From: Chamaecyparis obtusa
Lineage: Eukaryota; Streptophyta; Pinopsida; Cupressales; Cupressaceae
DNA: 64,000 bases
Assembly (NCBI GenBank): GCA_027943335.1
Contig: BSBK01001581.1
Span: 268,001 to 332,000, forward strand
Direction: 5' to 3'
Shown here: positions 10,996-23,577 of the stretch, piece by piece
How positions within the stretch are numbered: the first letter of the stretch is position 1
Layout of the letters: every line of letters starts with the position of its first letter
Notes under the pieces: generated by a model
What the model saw: the letters and a program-made list of their open reading frames with translations, nothing else
The model's database searches: none
What the model was told of the DNA's origin: nothing
Translations under genes and position numbers: made by a program

Positions 10996-11600
10996 AGAAA
11001 AAATTTCTGCATGAATCTATTATGGGCTACACTTTCTCTTAGTAAAATTTACAAATTCTTATCATGAACAACTTATGCATCCATAAGGATTTTCAAATTA
11101 CACATATTTCTCCAAAAAATACAACCAAGACTTAAAAAAATATGGAGAAATATGTAAACCCACAACCCACAATCCTTTCCATGGTGGTTTTTTCACCCAA
11201 TAAGGACCATGCAAATACAAAAATATTGAATGGGGAATACCTGGTATGTTTTTGATGCTGCTATTCTCTCTTTGGCTGGAAATATGGAAGATCTTAGAGC
11301 CCTTTTTGTAGCTCCATCAGGTTCTTTTCACATAGAGTCGCCGCCTCCTTGAAGAAGAAAAATATTTTACTAGTTCACATTCTTTGTATCTTCTTTCCAG
11401 CTAACACAACAAAACTTCACCAAGGTTTTAGAACTGCTCATCAGAACTACATATTCATTATATCTTTGTATTTTAATCATGCACTAATACAACAGAGACC
11501 TTCAGAGTCACCACTCAACACTTAGTGAGAAGATATAAAATGTTTAAACCTAACTCTATACAACATAAGTCACCACTTTGCTGGATGACTTGGATAGGAA

Positions 11601-14099
11601 AATTTGACTAGATATTTATGCGCTTTTGTATCTGGTCCCTAGAAGAGTGGCCATCTTGTTGGTTATTTTTCTTGAAATCTCCTTTCCTAGGTCAGAACTT
11701 GAGACCAAGTTGTGGGATTGACAACTTGGAACATAAACTCAACACCATCAGTAGAAAAGAGACAAGAGAAACCCAACATAACAAGGTACAAAGACCTTCT
11801 TCACTTTGAGCTCCACATCCCTCAAGTGGGTATACCTCATCTGCACATGCACAACTTTCTTGGGATAAACAATACCTTGTAGATACATAATTGTTGAATA
11901 GCTTTCAAACCCTTTAGGTAACATGTATCTCAATGTTTTTTCCAAATCTTATGCAATATCCCACTTGCATAGAGTAAGTTTGAAAACTAGAAATACTCTA
12001 ACTCATCTGATCAACATGAAAGGGAAAATGTTTTCATTTATATTTTGGATGAATGGATCCCTGAAATACCCCAGATCTCTCATAGACCAGTGCCTTATCC
12101 AGTGGGAAACAGAGTCAAATAAATTACTACAACATGAGACTATGAATAAAGAAGACAACACATTCTAATATGTCTAATGTCTTACATCAAACATATACCA
12201 TCGATCAAGTTCTACTTGTGAATCCACCTGTGTATTCAAATATGCAATTACCTATTCAAATAATTTAACCCTCCCCTTAGAAGAGACCCTGAAATAGACA
12301 ATACATTAATCAACATCCACTAAAAGACAAGTTTGACATATCTTTGATATCTCAACTCATACACATTTGAAGATAAATCCTAAATCCTAGTGATTCAGGA
12401 AGCAAAATGGAGACAACTTGATAACAGTATAAAAATGTTGAAATATCATTCATAAGAGAAACTATTACAAATCATATTCTTCTCTGAAACCAAAAAGGAA
12501 ACAAGAACACCCTATATGCAGAAAAGAGGGAAATATTTAGAGAAGGAACCTCTCTTGGAACCTACTCTAAAAATTACAGATAAATTAGAACCCTTACAAA
12601 ATGAAAAAGAATAGAATATATGGAAAAGAGAAGAGACCTAAAACTCTTCTCCAGTTGACATCTGTCTATTTCTAGAAAAACTCATTTTGCACAATATCTT
12701 TTTTCCTCCCCAAAATCTTATTTGATTCAAAAACATCCATTACTGCTCTTACCCATTTGTGAAAATCTGATTTCTTCCACTGCCATTGTATTTCTCATGT
12801 CGTGCCATTTCCATTGATATATAATACTTGTATATTCAGACAAAACTTCAGCCCCAAGACAATATTCCCATGCACAGACAAATCATTTAAATTTTTAAAT
12901 TTTAACATATAGTTTGACTATATAAAATTTTCAATTTTTACACAAACTTTAACTCTGACCTATGCCCCCACATGCCACATGACATCACCCTATTGGCCCA
13001 TTAGTCCACCTCACTACACTACTGGAACACCACTCTGCACGTGCACAGTCACCAGTGCCACATCATCATCCCTTCCATGTGTCGCCCTCTGGTTCATCAT
13101 CTCTCCAACTGGGCACCAAGCTGCACTTATCCTCCCATCTCATCGTCGGATACGTGTCGATCAGGCATGATCCCACAATGGTTATCTTTTGAACATCTTC
13201 CTCTTCAAGGGATCACATCCTCCATTGATCTTGGGCACACATCCCAAGAAGAATCTTCACCTCTCGCCATGTGGTGTCAAAATTATCTTACCTTTCCTGG
13301 GACCCACCACCACATCACCCTCCAGTCATTTGCCACATGTCACCTTGGTCTACGTACCACATGTGAGAATGTCTCCACCTGGGCATCCCAACTTGGACAC
13401 CTTCAATATGTGTCTTAGGCCATTTAAATGCCATTTTGGTTCTTCTCACCAGCAATGTGGGACTAAATCTCCCTTAGTTATAATATTTTCTTCTAAAAAT
13501 ACCTTTGATTGCATGCCCAGTCAACATCCACAAAAACACTAGCCCCACAATTCGGAGGGGCTCTAGCTCACCTCTTTCTCTTTACAAACATACTGAGTGC
13601 ATTTGTATTTAAACATGCCTTGATACCCAAACTGGACACATGTGGGATAAACCTCCACATAGTAGCCCACTGCTATTGCCTAATGCATGGTATGCGCATA
13701 ACAACTCTTTGTTTTTTGGCTTGCAATGCTGGTGCATTGCGCATGGCATACTCTTGTTTGGAATACGCGTACCAACGAAACACACACTAAAAACTTGTCT
13801 TGCTGCCCAACATCCAAAGGAGAGTGGTGCTTGGCTAAGGGAATGCGTGCAGCCAAGGGAGTTGGCAATGCAGCGCCCAAGAGAAAGTGTGCGCTGGGCA
13901 TGAGAAGGTGTGCGCAAAACTTAAAGAAATGTGGTATGCTTGCAGCCAAGGAAATGTAAGTGCATACATCACTTCATAAAAGAATACACATAATGTCATA
14001 AAAAAAATGTGCAGCCCTTAGGAAAGAGGCGAAAGGAAAAAATGGAAGCACGCCAATTGCTAAATGAAAAGATTGCAGTGCTAGATGGAGGTGTATGTG
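11601..14099. other. Unassigned region, no supported gene
   Basis: Short ORFs on both strands match no family I recognise. 12960-13960 is more GC-rich than its surroundings and has several overlapping ORFs on both strands (for example 13041-13418 + and 13609-13917 -), the pattern expected from stop-poor composition rather than from a gene. Part of the stretch may be the LTR of GagX or another old element, but no paired copy is in the window. Confidence 0.4.
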
Positions 14100-15093
14100 C
14101 AACATGTAATATCCCTAGAATTTTTAAACCCTTATGTTCAATAATTCATGTTAAATAGTTAAGCAATGTACCATTTCCATAAATCGAATATTATTACATA
14201 ACAACATATTTTAATATGGTAATATATATATTAAATGTTATTCTGATAAATTAAAACATTAATAATAATATATTAATAAACACCATTATTTTTAATATAT
14301 TAATAAACATCATTATTTTAATATATTAATTAACATCATCATTAATTATTAATAATTTATTAATAATAATATATCAATAAATGTTATTAATAATAATATA
14401 TATATTAGTAAATATTATTACTATTAATTATTATTAACAATAATTAATAATAATAATAGATTAACAAATATTAATTGCTGTGAAAAGGAACATTCCCAAA
14501 TGACGTGGCTAAGGCATGAATAAATTAATAACTAATATATTGATTAGATTCGTTGCCAAAGGGTGTGAACTTTTAATACATAAGACACGTCTCTATAAAG
14601 ACATGTCTCTTCCTATGTAATCCTGCGATATAGATGGAGGTATATTAAGGAACCAAAAGGAGGAATTAGAGACGTCAGTCACCCAAAAAAGAATTCTTCT
14701 ATAACATCAGTCAAAGTTTGCCAGCACTGATTTTGATATATTGGATATCATGAGGGGAAGTAAAGAAGGAAGTTAGGGGAGAAAAATAAGGAAATACAAA
14801 ACAGAGACTGGTAATCGGCACCAGCAGTATCAAAGGTATTGATTCTAAATTCTTTTTATTATATATATATATATCTTATATAAATTAAGATAAACATATA
14901 TTCAATTAACATAAAAGAATTAATTTCAATTAAATTATATATGTACATAAATGAATTAAGAGGTATAAATATATATATAAATTTGTAGTTATGAAATTGT
15001 AATATTAATATCAAGAATGTAAAACTAAATAAAACTATTTACAATTATAGAATTGTAATATTAATATCAGGAATATAAAATTAAATAAAACTA

Positions 15094-15096
<3 letters not shown>

Positions 15097-15179
<83 letters not shown>
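15097..15179. repeat. (AT)n microsatellite
   Basis: About 41 uninterrupted AT units inside the solo LTR. Likely length-variable and cruciform-prone. Confidence 0.95.
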
Positions 15180-15183
<4 letters not shown>

Positions 15184-15360
15184 AAATTCAACTAAATTAT
15201 ATAAATATCTTTTATCTATGGATATACTAAATTGGTATTATCTATATAGATAATAAATTTGTATTATACTTATAATTGCTGATAATATATTTCATACCCA
15301 TAGTTCTAGTAGTCGAACATACGAATAGATTCGTCCTCCGCTACCTAGAGATCAAAAGAA

Positions 15361-15481
15361 GGCAATTCGAGGTTGGTATAGCTCCGTTGCCTATTTGTGA
15401 TTAATGACAATTCGAGGTTGGTATAGCCCCGTTGTCAATCTATAATTAATGGCAATTCGAGATTGGTATAGTCCCGTTGCC
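15361..15481 (+). repeat. Three 45-bp repeats with covarying stem ends
   Basis: Three copies start at 15361, 15406 and 15451. Each has a 31-base core beginning GGCAA/GACAA/GGCAA and ending TTGCC/TTGTC/TTGCC, so the ends stay complementary when they change. Inner bases also change in a pairing-preserving way (GG...CC in copy 2, GA...TC in copy 3). Lies in the second half of the solo LTR. Confidence 0.8.
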
Positions 15482-15817
15482 AAAGTTGAGATTGTTATAA
15501 TCTCATAGGTAGTATATATACTGAAGATCGGTCATATGCATATGCGTAGGCTTGGAATGCATTAAGTTGCTTCCAAGAGATTCTTAAGGGCAGTGCTCTA
15601 GGGATGACGTGTCGATAGCCCGATTGCTTAGAGGGAGCGAATGCCTCTCAAGCCAGGAATTCTGTGAAGCTCGACCTAGAGGCAGCCTTAAGGGTCAAAT
15701 TTCCCCCTTACTAACTTAGAGTAGAGTTGAGTGATATATATTTTGTGTGATATCATGTACTAACATCATTTTTGCAGGGAATTATAGAAGGGGAATAAGA
15801 AGGGACATTACACAACA

Positions 15818-17333
15818 TAAAAATGGAAGCATGTTGCACGTAGCATAAAAATGAAAACAACACACCACTTTAAAATAATGAGGCAAGCTGAGCCCAAAGT
15901 GGGTCTCGCTAAAAAAAAATCATTTTCAAACAACTGAGCCTCAAACACGATCAGAATAACCAGTTCCTGCATCTGGATTTGATTTCAACAATGTCGGATC
16001 ATTCAAAAAACCTGATTTTCAACTACTTTGCAAAGTCACCAAACTGAACAAACAGCCTCCAGGAACACCTTTAAAAAAGTGATCAAAACATATCCCTGGA
16101 TGTCGGCACTTGGCGAACATGAAATTTGTAGTATAGATAAATACTCTGTCAAAAAAATTCCAACAAGGATACACAGGGAAAAATATTTCATAGCTCAAAG
16201 TCACATGTTTAAATTCTATTTTGTAAACGTAAATTGAAATCTCAGGGAACCGCCTCTCAAATAGATGCATTAAAAATATGAAGTCATGAACTGAGGCTCA
16301 ACCACTGATCCTAGTAAAAGACTTATATATAGGGAGCGCAAGGAAATGACTCTCATATTAAAACAATCATTCAATAACAAGTTACCATTCTCTGAAAATA
16401 GTTATTCCACAAATTTGATTATGTCAACACTAGTCATTTGCATAAAACATCTTTAGATTTGACTTCACAAACCTATCAAATGGGACCCTTATGGTCTAAA
16501 ACCCTGGATACAGATTCACTTCCACATATAGAAAACAAGGTTATAATTAGATTCCCCAAATGATCAATTGGTCTACAAGAATTAATCTTCAAAGTCACCC
16601 CTTCAAAACTTCCTAAACTTAAATACAGTGATACTGCAAAAATTAGATTTGGAATTGACTGAACAAAGTGGTCAAATAGATTGACCATGATCTAAAAATC
16701 ATTAGGAAAGCTCATTTTCATGTTTTCAATGTAGAGGAACATTCAATTTCTCTTGATCATGAACTGGGTGAAACTTGTACGACCTCAAAGTAGGCTACTT
16801 AATAATGCTGCATTTTCACGTTCAGATAAACTGAATAAAATGCAAATGAAAAGACTTTGGAAAACTCATTATACAAGCTCGCAGGGGTTTGAAAATGGGC
16901 ATGGAGATTCACTTTCATACCTACAACATAATGCAACACTCCTTATGCCATGACTATCAACTGGGCATTAGATACAAACCTCTAAAGTGGGTTATTTAGT
17001 AAACATTGAATAAATGCAAAGTGCAGATTTGGGCAATTACCTCCAAATGGCTATCTCCAAAACACATAAAAAATGAAATCTAAGAGTTGTGACCCACTAA
17101 AATTACTTAATGATAGGTAAGGAACACATGGCCCAAGCGCTATCTCATGAAAATCATTAGGTCCTTTTTTACTTGCACTTGAACTATGGTCCTTTCAAAA
17201 GCCTTTTGGGGCAATGATTTGGGCCTTAGAGAAATTTTCAAACTAGTCACTCTAAAGTTTTAACCAAAATTTTAGAGCTCCAATAGTTTCTATATTGTGT
17301 CCTATTTATGTTTCTAGATTGCATTGGGTTATA
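15818..17333. other. Unassigned region, no supported gene
   Basis: AT-rich sequence between the solo LTR and CopB. ORFs of 66-83 codons on both strands show no known motif. Loosely repeated phrases (for example CATGAACTG near 16287 and 16758) suggest old repetitive DNA. No function is proposed. Confidence 0.4.
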
Positions 17334-18140
17334 TGTTAGGATTTAGTAATTTTCTTGTGATGTGTTCATGTTTTATTATTCTTGGATGACTTGGTGAGAT
17401 AGCATGTAACTAAGGACCATGGTGTGATTGATGGACCTGAAGCGTGTTTGCAGATGCAGATTTGGGTCCTAGCTATGTATTTTTCAAAATGTCTTGGATC
17501 ACATTAATAGTTGTATTTAAATTGATTAAATATTTATAATTGAGTTAAGGTTGATGCTGACCTTGTTATGTTTCTAAGGTGATGACAATGTATATAAAGA
17601 TGTAGTCAATTGCAATTGTGAAGAGAGTGAGTGCATGTACACGTGTGTATATAATGAGGAATGAGAGGAATCTATAATTAAGATAGAGATTTGTTACACT
17701 TCATCAGAGTTGTATTGGCATATTAGAGATGCTATCAATTAGTTTATAATTCAATGAATTTTTGTCCCAGTGGATTGTTGTTCATTTTGGGGTTGTAACC
17801 CTTGTTGTAATCTCAGGGTTGTTTCCCTCTATTGTATTTGAGCAGTGCACTCTAGGAAGTGAGCCTAAATGCATATGCATTCCTCTTTGTACCTTTAAGA
17901 TGTTTATTGTGCTAGTACATCATCTTGTGGGTTTGATCTCTACCATGTTTCTTCCTTTAACCGGGTTTCTACTAAAAAATTCTAGTGTTATGTGCTCTTA
18001 TGCTTTGCGGTTCAACACTTTAATGTTTATCTTTATGATCTAAGTTTTATGGTTAAGTGTTTGGTGAATTTCTTTAATTGATAGACACAACCGATTCACA
18101 CCCCCCATTATCAGTTGTGTGTGCTGCCTTGTTTCTAACA
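17334..18140 (+). repeat. 5' LTR of CopB
   Basis: Begins TGTTAG and ends CTAACA, a perfect 6-bp inverted end, two bases before the primer site. A TATA box (TATATAAAG, 17591-17599) lies in the first third. The stretch near 18095-18110 (CACACCCCCCATTATCAG) resembles the end of many plant copia LTRs. The right boundary is firm because of the primer site; the left one rests on the inverted end only, since the 3' LTR does not align convincingly. Confidence 0.65.
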
Positions 18141-18142
18141 AT

Positions 18143-18154
18143 TGGTATCAAAGC
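18143..18154 (+). other. Primer binding site of CopB (Met-tRNA type)
   Basis: TGGTATCAAAGC, one base off the common TGGTATCAGAGC complementary to the 3' end of initiator Met tRNA, two bases after the LTR. This is the standard copia arrangement. Confidence 0.85.
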
Positions 18155-18196
18155 TAAGTACCCTTTTTGAAGCTTGACCGCTTAAGGTGATTTGGG

Positions 18197-19130
18197 ATGG
18201 CAACCTTAAAGAATGAGAGTTTGAGATTTTAAGGAAGAAACTATGCTCTATGAAAGGGTCAGATGATCACACATTTGAGATGCATCGGAGAAGATTATTA
18301 GACAATCATAAAGAAAAAATGCACACCTCCTACAGATCTATCTAATCCTACTGCAAATGAGAAGAATAAATTTGAGTATAACATGAGAGAAAAATAATCC
18401 TTGTTGAGTGCCTTATCGGATGCTAAATATAAAAATGTTATAGAGTTGGAAACTGCACATGAGGTATGGACAAAATTGGAAGCCTTAATACACGTTTGTG
18501 AAGCAAGTGAAGTTGCAAAGCCTGAAAGGAAAGTTATAATCTTTGAGGATGAGTGAGGATGAAAATATTCAAGCCTATGTTCAAAAGGTGATTGAACTTG
18601 TTTGTGGAATCAAAGTGTTGGTGGAAAGATGGGAGAAGATGAATTTTTTTCTAAGATCCTAAGATCCTTGCCTCCTACTTATGATAACAAATTTGTTGTT
18701 ATTGAAGAAATCAGGACTATGACTACTGTAAAAAGGGATACATTGGTTGGTGAGTTATCCTCTTTTTAAATGACTAGATTTGGTGATAGTTTTCCTAAAT
18801 TTGAATATGAATTTAAAGACATTGTTTCTAAAGATACGAAAAAGAATGAATCTGGTGAAAGTTTTTCTAATCATGGATCTAGATATGCTAAGGAATGAGA
18901 AGAAACTGAAGAAGAATAAAGAAAGATGGAAGAGCGAGAAGCCCTAATTACAAAGAGAGTTCCTAAGGGAGAATGTAAGTATGAAGGGAGGATACCTTTG
19001 AAATGTTTTTCATGTAATAAGATGGTCATTTTTTCTCTAGATGTCTTGAAAAGGTACCGAAGCATAAGCCTAGAAATTTTCAGCCTAAATATCATATGAT
19101 CAAGTGTTATCTAGTTGTTGTTGAAGGTTT
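18197..19130 (+). pseudogene. Copia gag (CopB, N-terminal part)
   Basis: Starts ATG at 18197, 43 bases after the primer site. Recognisable blocks are NYALWKG-type sequence with stops, then CIGEDYW-like, KNVIELETAHEVWTKLE (copia gag core) and LRSLPPTYDNKFVVIEE, another conserved gag stretch. A degraded zinc knuckle (LKCFSCNK) is at about 19006-19040. Many stops and at least two frameshifts. The coding sequence is cut at 19130 by ChrC and resumes at 40742. Confidence 0.75.
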
Positions 19131-19135
19131 AAATG

Positions 19136-20099
19136 TAATGCAGTCAAGGTGGTTGGATCCAGTTAAGGACTATTCAACCTTGCAGCCAAACCAAAATGTA
19201 GCGGAAATACACAATAACAATGACATGTCTGCAATGAAACAAAAGTCTTTATTCATGAAAACATCGATTACATGCAATGTGTCAGGCTGTAAGGCCTTCC
19301 CGGTTATGACCAATTACAGTGCAAGTAACAATCTACAAGATCTTGCAGGATCCAAATCTTTCCCCAACATCAGCATCTAGCTAGTCCAGGTCTGCAATAG
19401 GCAACACACTGGTAGGCACCTAGGAAAGATCTGAACTTGTACTCAAACTTCCAAGCAATCTTCCTTCTCCTAAGCTTACAGGCTACTAACCTTCCAACCA
19501 ACAATCTCCCCCTAAAAAACTACCCAAGCATCCTATAAATACTGATTCCTAGCCACAAGTTGGCTGATGAAACAATTAAATCTTACAAACAAATATTAAA
19601 TGCTAAAACATCAGTCAGCTCTCACATAACTTTACAAAATAAATAAACTCTCAAAGATGGTCCCAAATGGTCATCAGATCTGCATTGAGGAGTCCAACAT
19701 GCTAGATCTAGGTTCCCACATGTCCAACGGTCAATCCATAACTCGAGGAGAGTGACCCAAATTAAATGCACCAGTCGGCCAAGCCAATTCATCCAAATAA
19801 TCCAGCCGGTAAGCACAAACACCGAGAAATAAAGGAAATAACCAAGCACTAGTCAACCGACCACACCAAGCATGACCGAGCAATGCAGTTATTGTTGAGC
19901 GCTAGTAAACTGATGCCTTTAGTTACTGAGCATTCTTCAGAGACTGAGCACCCCAATAACCACATAAACCGAGCAACCAATCTCCCAAACCGGGCAAGAA
20001 CTCTCCAAAACAAGATCAAAACTAACAATCTACCTTCAAAGACAAACATATTTTTGGTTGATACAGGATTGCCAAGAATCCTAGGATGCTTCTACATCA
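19136..20099 (-). repeat. 3' LTR of ChrC
   Basis: Read on the minus strand it starts TGATG and ends TGCATTA, with near-symmetric ends. It pairs with the split copy at 22137-22322/39955-40736. The purine-rich word CCTGGGGTGTC directly beside it (about 20100-20110, minus strand) is the likely polypurine tract. Confidence 0.85.
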
Positions 20100-20491
20100 G
20101 ACACCCCAGGTTAGAAAGATTTTCTCATAAGGAAATCAGGAACACCTCAAGGGATTCAGAACAGGTATGCCAAATCTGTTCTTCACCCATATTTCTTCTT
20201 GTCCTTCATAACAAGTAGTCTTCACTTCATTGATTGTCTCATGCAGAAAGTCCTTTTGCTTTCCACTATGCTTATCCCTTCGGTCGGTAATCGATAGCAA
20301 CTAACTTTGACCACTATCGACCACCTTAGTGCCTCGGTAAGGTTCATCCTTCTTAGACTCCTTAACCAACTTAGTATCATCTATATCTCTCTGTGTCATA
20401 AATGTCACCATCTGTTGAACCATCTCTGCCAACAAAACCATCTATTTCTTAATCTCAAAAAACTCTTTAGATATCTCTCTCTCCTTCTCAT

Positions 20492-21060
20492 TCAAACTAG
20501 ATTTGATAGGAATAGGTTCATCAACCTTCTACTCTTGAGGTTTGTCATAAGGACAACACCTGATAACTCCACATCCTTTAACCCATGTCTCCTATAAGGT
20601 ATCATCTTATGCTGAGCTCCTTCATGCCTAACCACATAGGTGTTAGCATGACCATCAAACAAAACATTTCTTTCAAACTGCCAGCATCTACCGAGCAATA
20701 GATGACAGGCATCCATTGGTAATATATCATACAATATCTCATCATGGTAAGATCCAATCTGAAACTTAACCAAGCATTGTTCTTCAACTTTAACCTTAGA
20801 AACATCTTGTATCCAACTAATCTGATAAGGATGAGGATGTTTCCTTCTTTCCAAATTCAATTTACTAACCATTTCATCTGAAACAAAGTTCTCAGAACTG
20901 CCACCATCAACTACAACATTACATACCTTACCTTTGCACTTACATCTAGTTTTGAAAAAATTCCTCCTCTGCACTGGTTCAGGAACACATGCAGCCAATC
21001 TCCTAGTGACAAGACATTCACCTTTCTCTGGAACATTCTCAATGTCTTCTTCAGCAGCTA
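20492..21060 (-). pseudogene. Retropepsin-like protease (ChrC)
   Basis: Polyprotein-processing protease. The active site is in NVVVDGGSSENFVS (D-G-G-S-S, near 20905). A long conserved block HLLLGRCWQFERNVLFDGHA follows (about 20650-20705), typical of plant Ty3 proteases that precede reverse transcriptase. The frame from the gag zinc knuckle runs into it. Instead of polymerase, about 390 bases of unassignable sequence follow before the LTR, so everything downstream was lost. Confidence 0.85.
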
Positions 21061-22077
21061 ATGCAACTATTTTCTTAGGACACTACCAACTTCTATGACC
21101 AGCTTCACCACATTTATAGCAAGTGCCAGTGAACTCATTCTTCCACTTTCCTCTTTGTCCAACATTCTTAGTGACTTGACCACTGCCAGATCCTACATCA
21201 GGCTTAGGATTCTCTGTCACACTACTCTCAACAACAGTCTCACCAGTCTTACCACCTCAGTTCCTACTATTCTATTTTCCTTCATACTCCCTATTCAACT
21301 TCTCTTTAATTGTTAATGCCATATGATAAGCATCACTGATTGTTGTCATCTACACAATAAGTAATTCTTCCTGAATAATAGGTCTCAAACCATAGACATA
21401 CCTAGTAACCTTCTCTTTATCAGCCTCAGAATGACCAGTCCTAATCAGGATTCTATAAAACTCCTCGGTATACTCCTGTACCGATTTGTTAGTCTACTTC
21501 AAAGCTTGCATCTTCTTAAACATATCCAATTCATAATCCATCGGAATGAATTGCTTCTTCAACTTGTCAACCATTCAGTTCTACTTGGTGATCTTTTCTT
21601 TTCTTCTTCTACCTCTTTCCAACTGAAATTCTCTCCACCAAATATTTGCATGACCTTTCAACTTAGTCTTTGCAAATCTAACCCTATCAAGATCTTCTAT
21701 TTCTTCATACTCAAAGTATTCATCAATCTCATTGGTCCAATCAATCAATTCTTCAGGCCTAAGGCTTCTAGCAAATGTAGAAACTTCAATCTTAGGTCTC
21801 TTCCCAAACTTAGACATAGCTTCAGAATTCGATTCTCCTCAGAATCCCTAGCTTCTTCTACAGCTTCTTCAAAATGGTCTTCCTCAGATTCATCATCACT
21901 ATCCTCTTTCAAGGTAGGCTTCTTCTTTCTCAATTCCGCTTGTAGGTCTTGCACTTGTTTCTGCAAAGCCCTAAAATCATCAAGACATAATTCACTAGTA
22001 GCTTCTTCTTCTTTAGAGATCTCATGATTTCTCCTCGGAGGCATCTTCAAATCAAGATCTAGGTACACAAGATCCAC
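21061..22077 (-). pseudogene. Ty3 gag with zinc knuckle (ChrC)
   Basis: Starts ATG at 22077, about 45 bases after the primer site. The N-terminal part is a coiled-coil-like acidic stretch (LQKQVQDLQAELRKKK). The capsid core reads LRPEELIDWTNEIDEYFEYE and LKGHANIWWREFQLERGR. The nucleocapsid zinc knuckle CYKCGEAGHRSW*C sits at about 21078-21120, with its penultimate spacer codon now TAG. A frameshift near 21800 and a few stops break the frame. All parts expected of a full gag are present. Confidence 0.85.
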
Positions 22078-22123
22078 TCAGCTCCAATAGGAACAGACTT
22101 TGCTCAAACAGGAACAAACTTCA

Positions 22124-22134
22124 CTCTGATACCA
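22124..22134 (-). other. Primer binding site of ChrC (Met-tRNA type)
   Basis: Minus-strand TGGTATCAGAG, two bases after the LTR end at 22137. It fixes the orientation of the element. Confidence 0.85.
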
Positions 22135-22136
22135 CT

Positions 22137-22322
22137 TAATGCAGTCAAGGTGGGTGGATCTAGTTAAGGACTGACCGACCTTGCAGCCAAACCAAAATGC
22201 AGCGGAAATACATAATAAAAATAACAGATCTAAAATGAAATAGAATCTTTATTCATAAAAACACCGATTACATACAATGTGTTGGGCTATAAGGCCTTCT
22301 CGGTTATGACCAATTACAGTGC
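22137..22322 (-). repeat. 5' LTR of ChrC, left portion
   Basis: Matches 19136-19320 of the partner LTR and breaks off at AGTGC, where TatE was inserted. The remainder is at 39955-40736. Confidence 0.9.
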
Positions 22323-23554
22323 TATAATACCCCAAAAATGGGCTATAGGTTCATTAACCTCATACATCGACAATTCGAATGAAATCGACATCAAAGTCCT
22401 AACCTAAGGCACATCTGAACATCATCGAATCCTAATTGATTATCATAAATTCTGCATCGGGGAATATTCCTAGCAATATTCCTATTTATCATAATTATCT
22501 TTAATTTAATGATTATTTGGTGATAAATCCAATTTATCCTAAAGTTTGATTAATCAAATATTCTAAATATTTAATTAATTAGATTTAATTCTGCCACTGA
22601 ATTGTTTAAATGAAGTTAATTCTATTTATTCCTAAATTATATTATTTAATTTTGACAATAAATCCAAAATCCTATGAATATTTGATTAAATTATTATTTA
22701 ATTAATTAAAAGCAAGTTGTCATATTTAATAATATTATTTTTGAATAAAAGTTTGAAAAATAATTGATTAACCCATAAATCAATTGTTTTATTTTTCAAA
22801 ATCAGTTAAGTTGGAAATAAATCACTTTATTATTAAATTAGTTCATAAATAAAATATGCACAATCAGAAAAGCAGACAACTATCAATTATCAATTAAATC
22901 TAAACTCTATTTTGAGTTAAACTCTGCTTTTGCATGTTTTTGTGAGTTAATTATCCTTTATTTAAAAATAACTCAAAAATCAACCTGAGTTATTTGAGTG
23001 ATTTATGGCTTTTTTTCATGTACCTCCAAAGTCCTAGATTTCTATAAAATCAAGGCTCAACTCTTCATAATTCATCTCACAAGTTTGCATACTTACTCTG
23101 CCAAAATCCATCCACGAATTGCACACTCACGCTGCCAAATTGGAGACTGAAGAATCGATCTTGAGAATTCAAGTTGTTGTGAGATTTTCATTGTTTTTGC
23201 ATAGTATCCATATCATTTAGAATATTATTGTTAGATCATTTTAGCATATCAATTTTCATATTAGCATAGATTCATATCAAGTTTTCATTATCATAATTGC
23301 ATAGAATTAAACCAAAAAAATAGATTAATTGCATTCATTCCATATCTAGATTTTGCATTTAAATCCTTCGTTTAGGTGTCGTCAAGGTCACTGATCTTGG
23401 TATAATCTGAGAATACATACTCGCATCTACTAGAAGGCAATAAATCACGTGGTTAGTTTAGTTTTTCATTTATTGCACGATTTTGATTTTAGCTAACCTA
23501 TAATATTTTACTAAAGTGTTGTGTCACAGATCGGGCACAAAATTCACACACACA
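22323..23554 (+). repeat. 5' LTR of TatE
   Basis: 1232 bp, starting TATAATACCCC (TG changed to TA against the other copies) and ending CACACACA. TATAAAA at 23043-23049 is the likely core promoter. The partner LTR lacks about 126 bp that include this box. Confidence 0.95.
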
Positions 23555-23558
23555 TTTC

Positions 23559-23577
23559 TGGCACCTACTATTGGGCC
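23559..23577 (+). other. Primer binding site of TatE
   Basis: TGGCACCTACTATTGGGCC, four bases after the LTR. The start resembles the TGGCGCC type found after LTRs of Tat/Athila elements rather than the Met-tRNA type. The tRNA is not certain. Confidence 0.6.

Larger units (their letters stand above)
9690..11600 (-). mobile_element. GagX: decayed gag-only retroelement remnant
   Basis: Minus-strand gag followed by an acidic ORF, preceded at 11335-11580 by leader-like sequence with repeated AGAGTCRCC words (read on +). The same arrangement occurs in GagG (54524-59234), so I place it in that type of element. No reverse transcriptase or integrase is seen. LTRs were not identified, so the limits are approximate. 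Confidence 0.5.
14105..15812. mobile_element. Solo LTR with perfect CAACA target duplication
   Basis: A 1708-bp sequence beginning TGTAATATCCCT and ending AGGGACATTACA, an inverted terminal match of 11 out of 12 bases. It is flanked on both sides by CAACA (14100-14104 and 15813-15817). There is no primer site, coding region or second LTR, so it is a solo LTR left by recombination between two LTRs. The plus strand carries TATAAAG at 14594-14600 as a possible promoter. It contains an (AT)n tract and a threefold 45-bp repeat. Family not recognised; the TGTAAT ends resemble those of the Tat LTRs. Confidence 0.85.

Noticed and set aside
13041..13959. Host protein-coding gene
   Set aside because: Overlapping ORFs on both strands, no recognised domain, no splice or promoter arrangement that holds together.
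15361..15481. CRISPR-like array
   Set aside because: Only three imperfect 45-bp units, inside a plant LTR, without unique spacers or cas genes.
17762..18043. 93-codon ORF in the CopB 5' LTR
   Set aside because: It lies wholly within the LTR and lacks any domain; chance ORF.
19096..19380. 94-codon ORF spanning the CopB/ChrC junction
   Set aside because: It crosses the target duplication, so it is a chimera created by the insertion.
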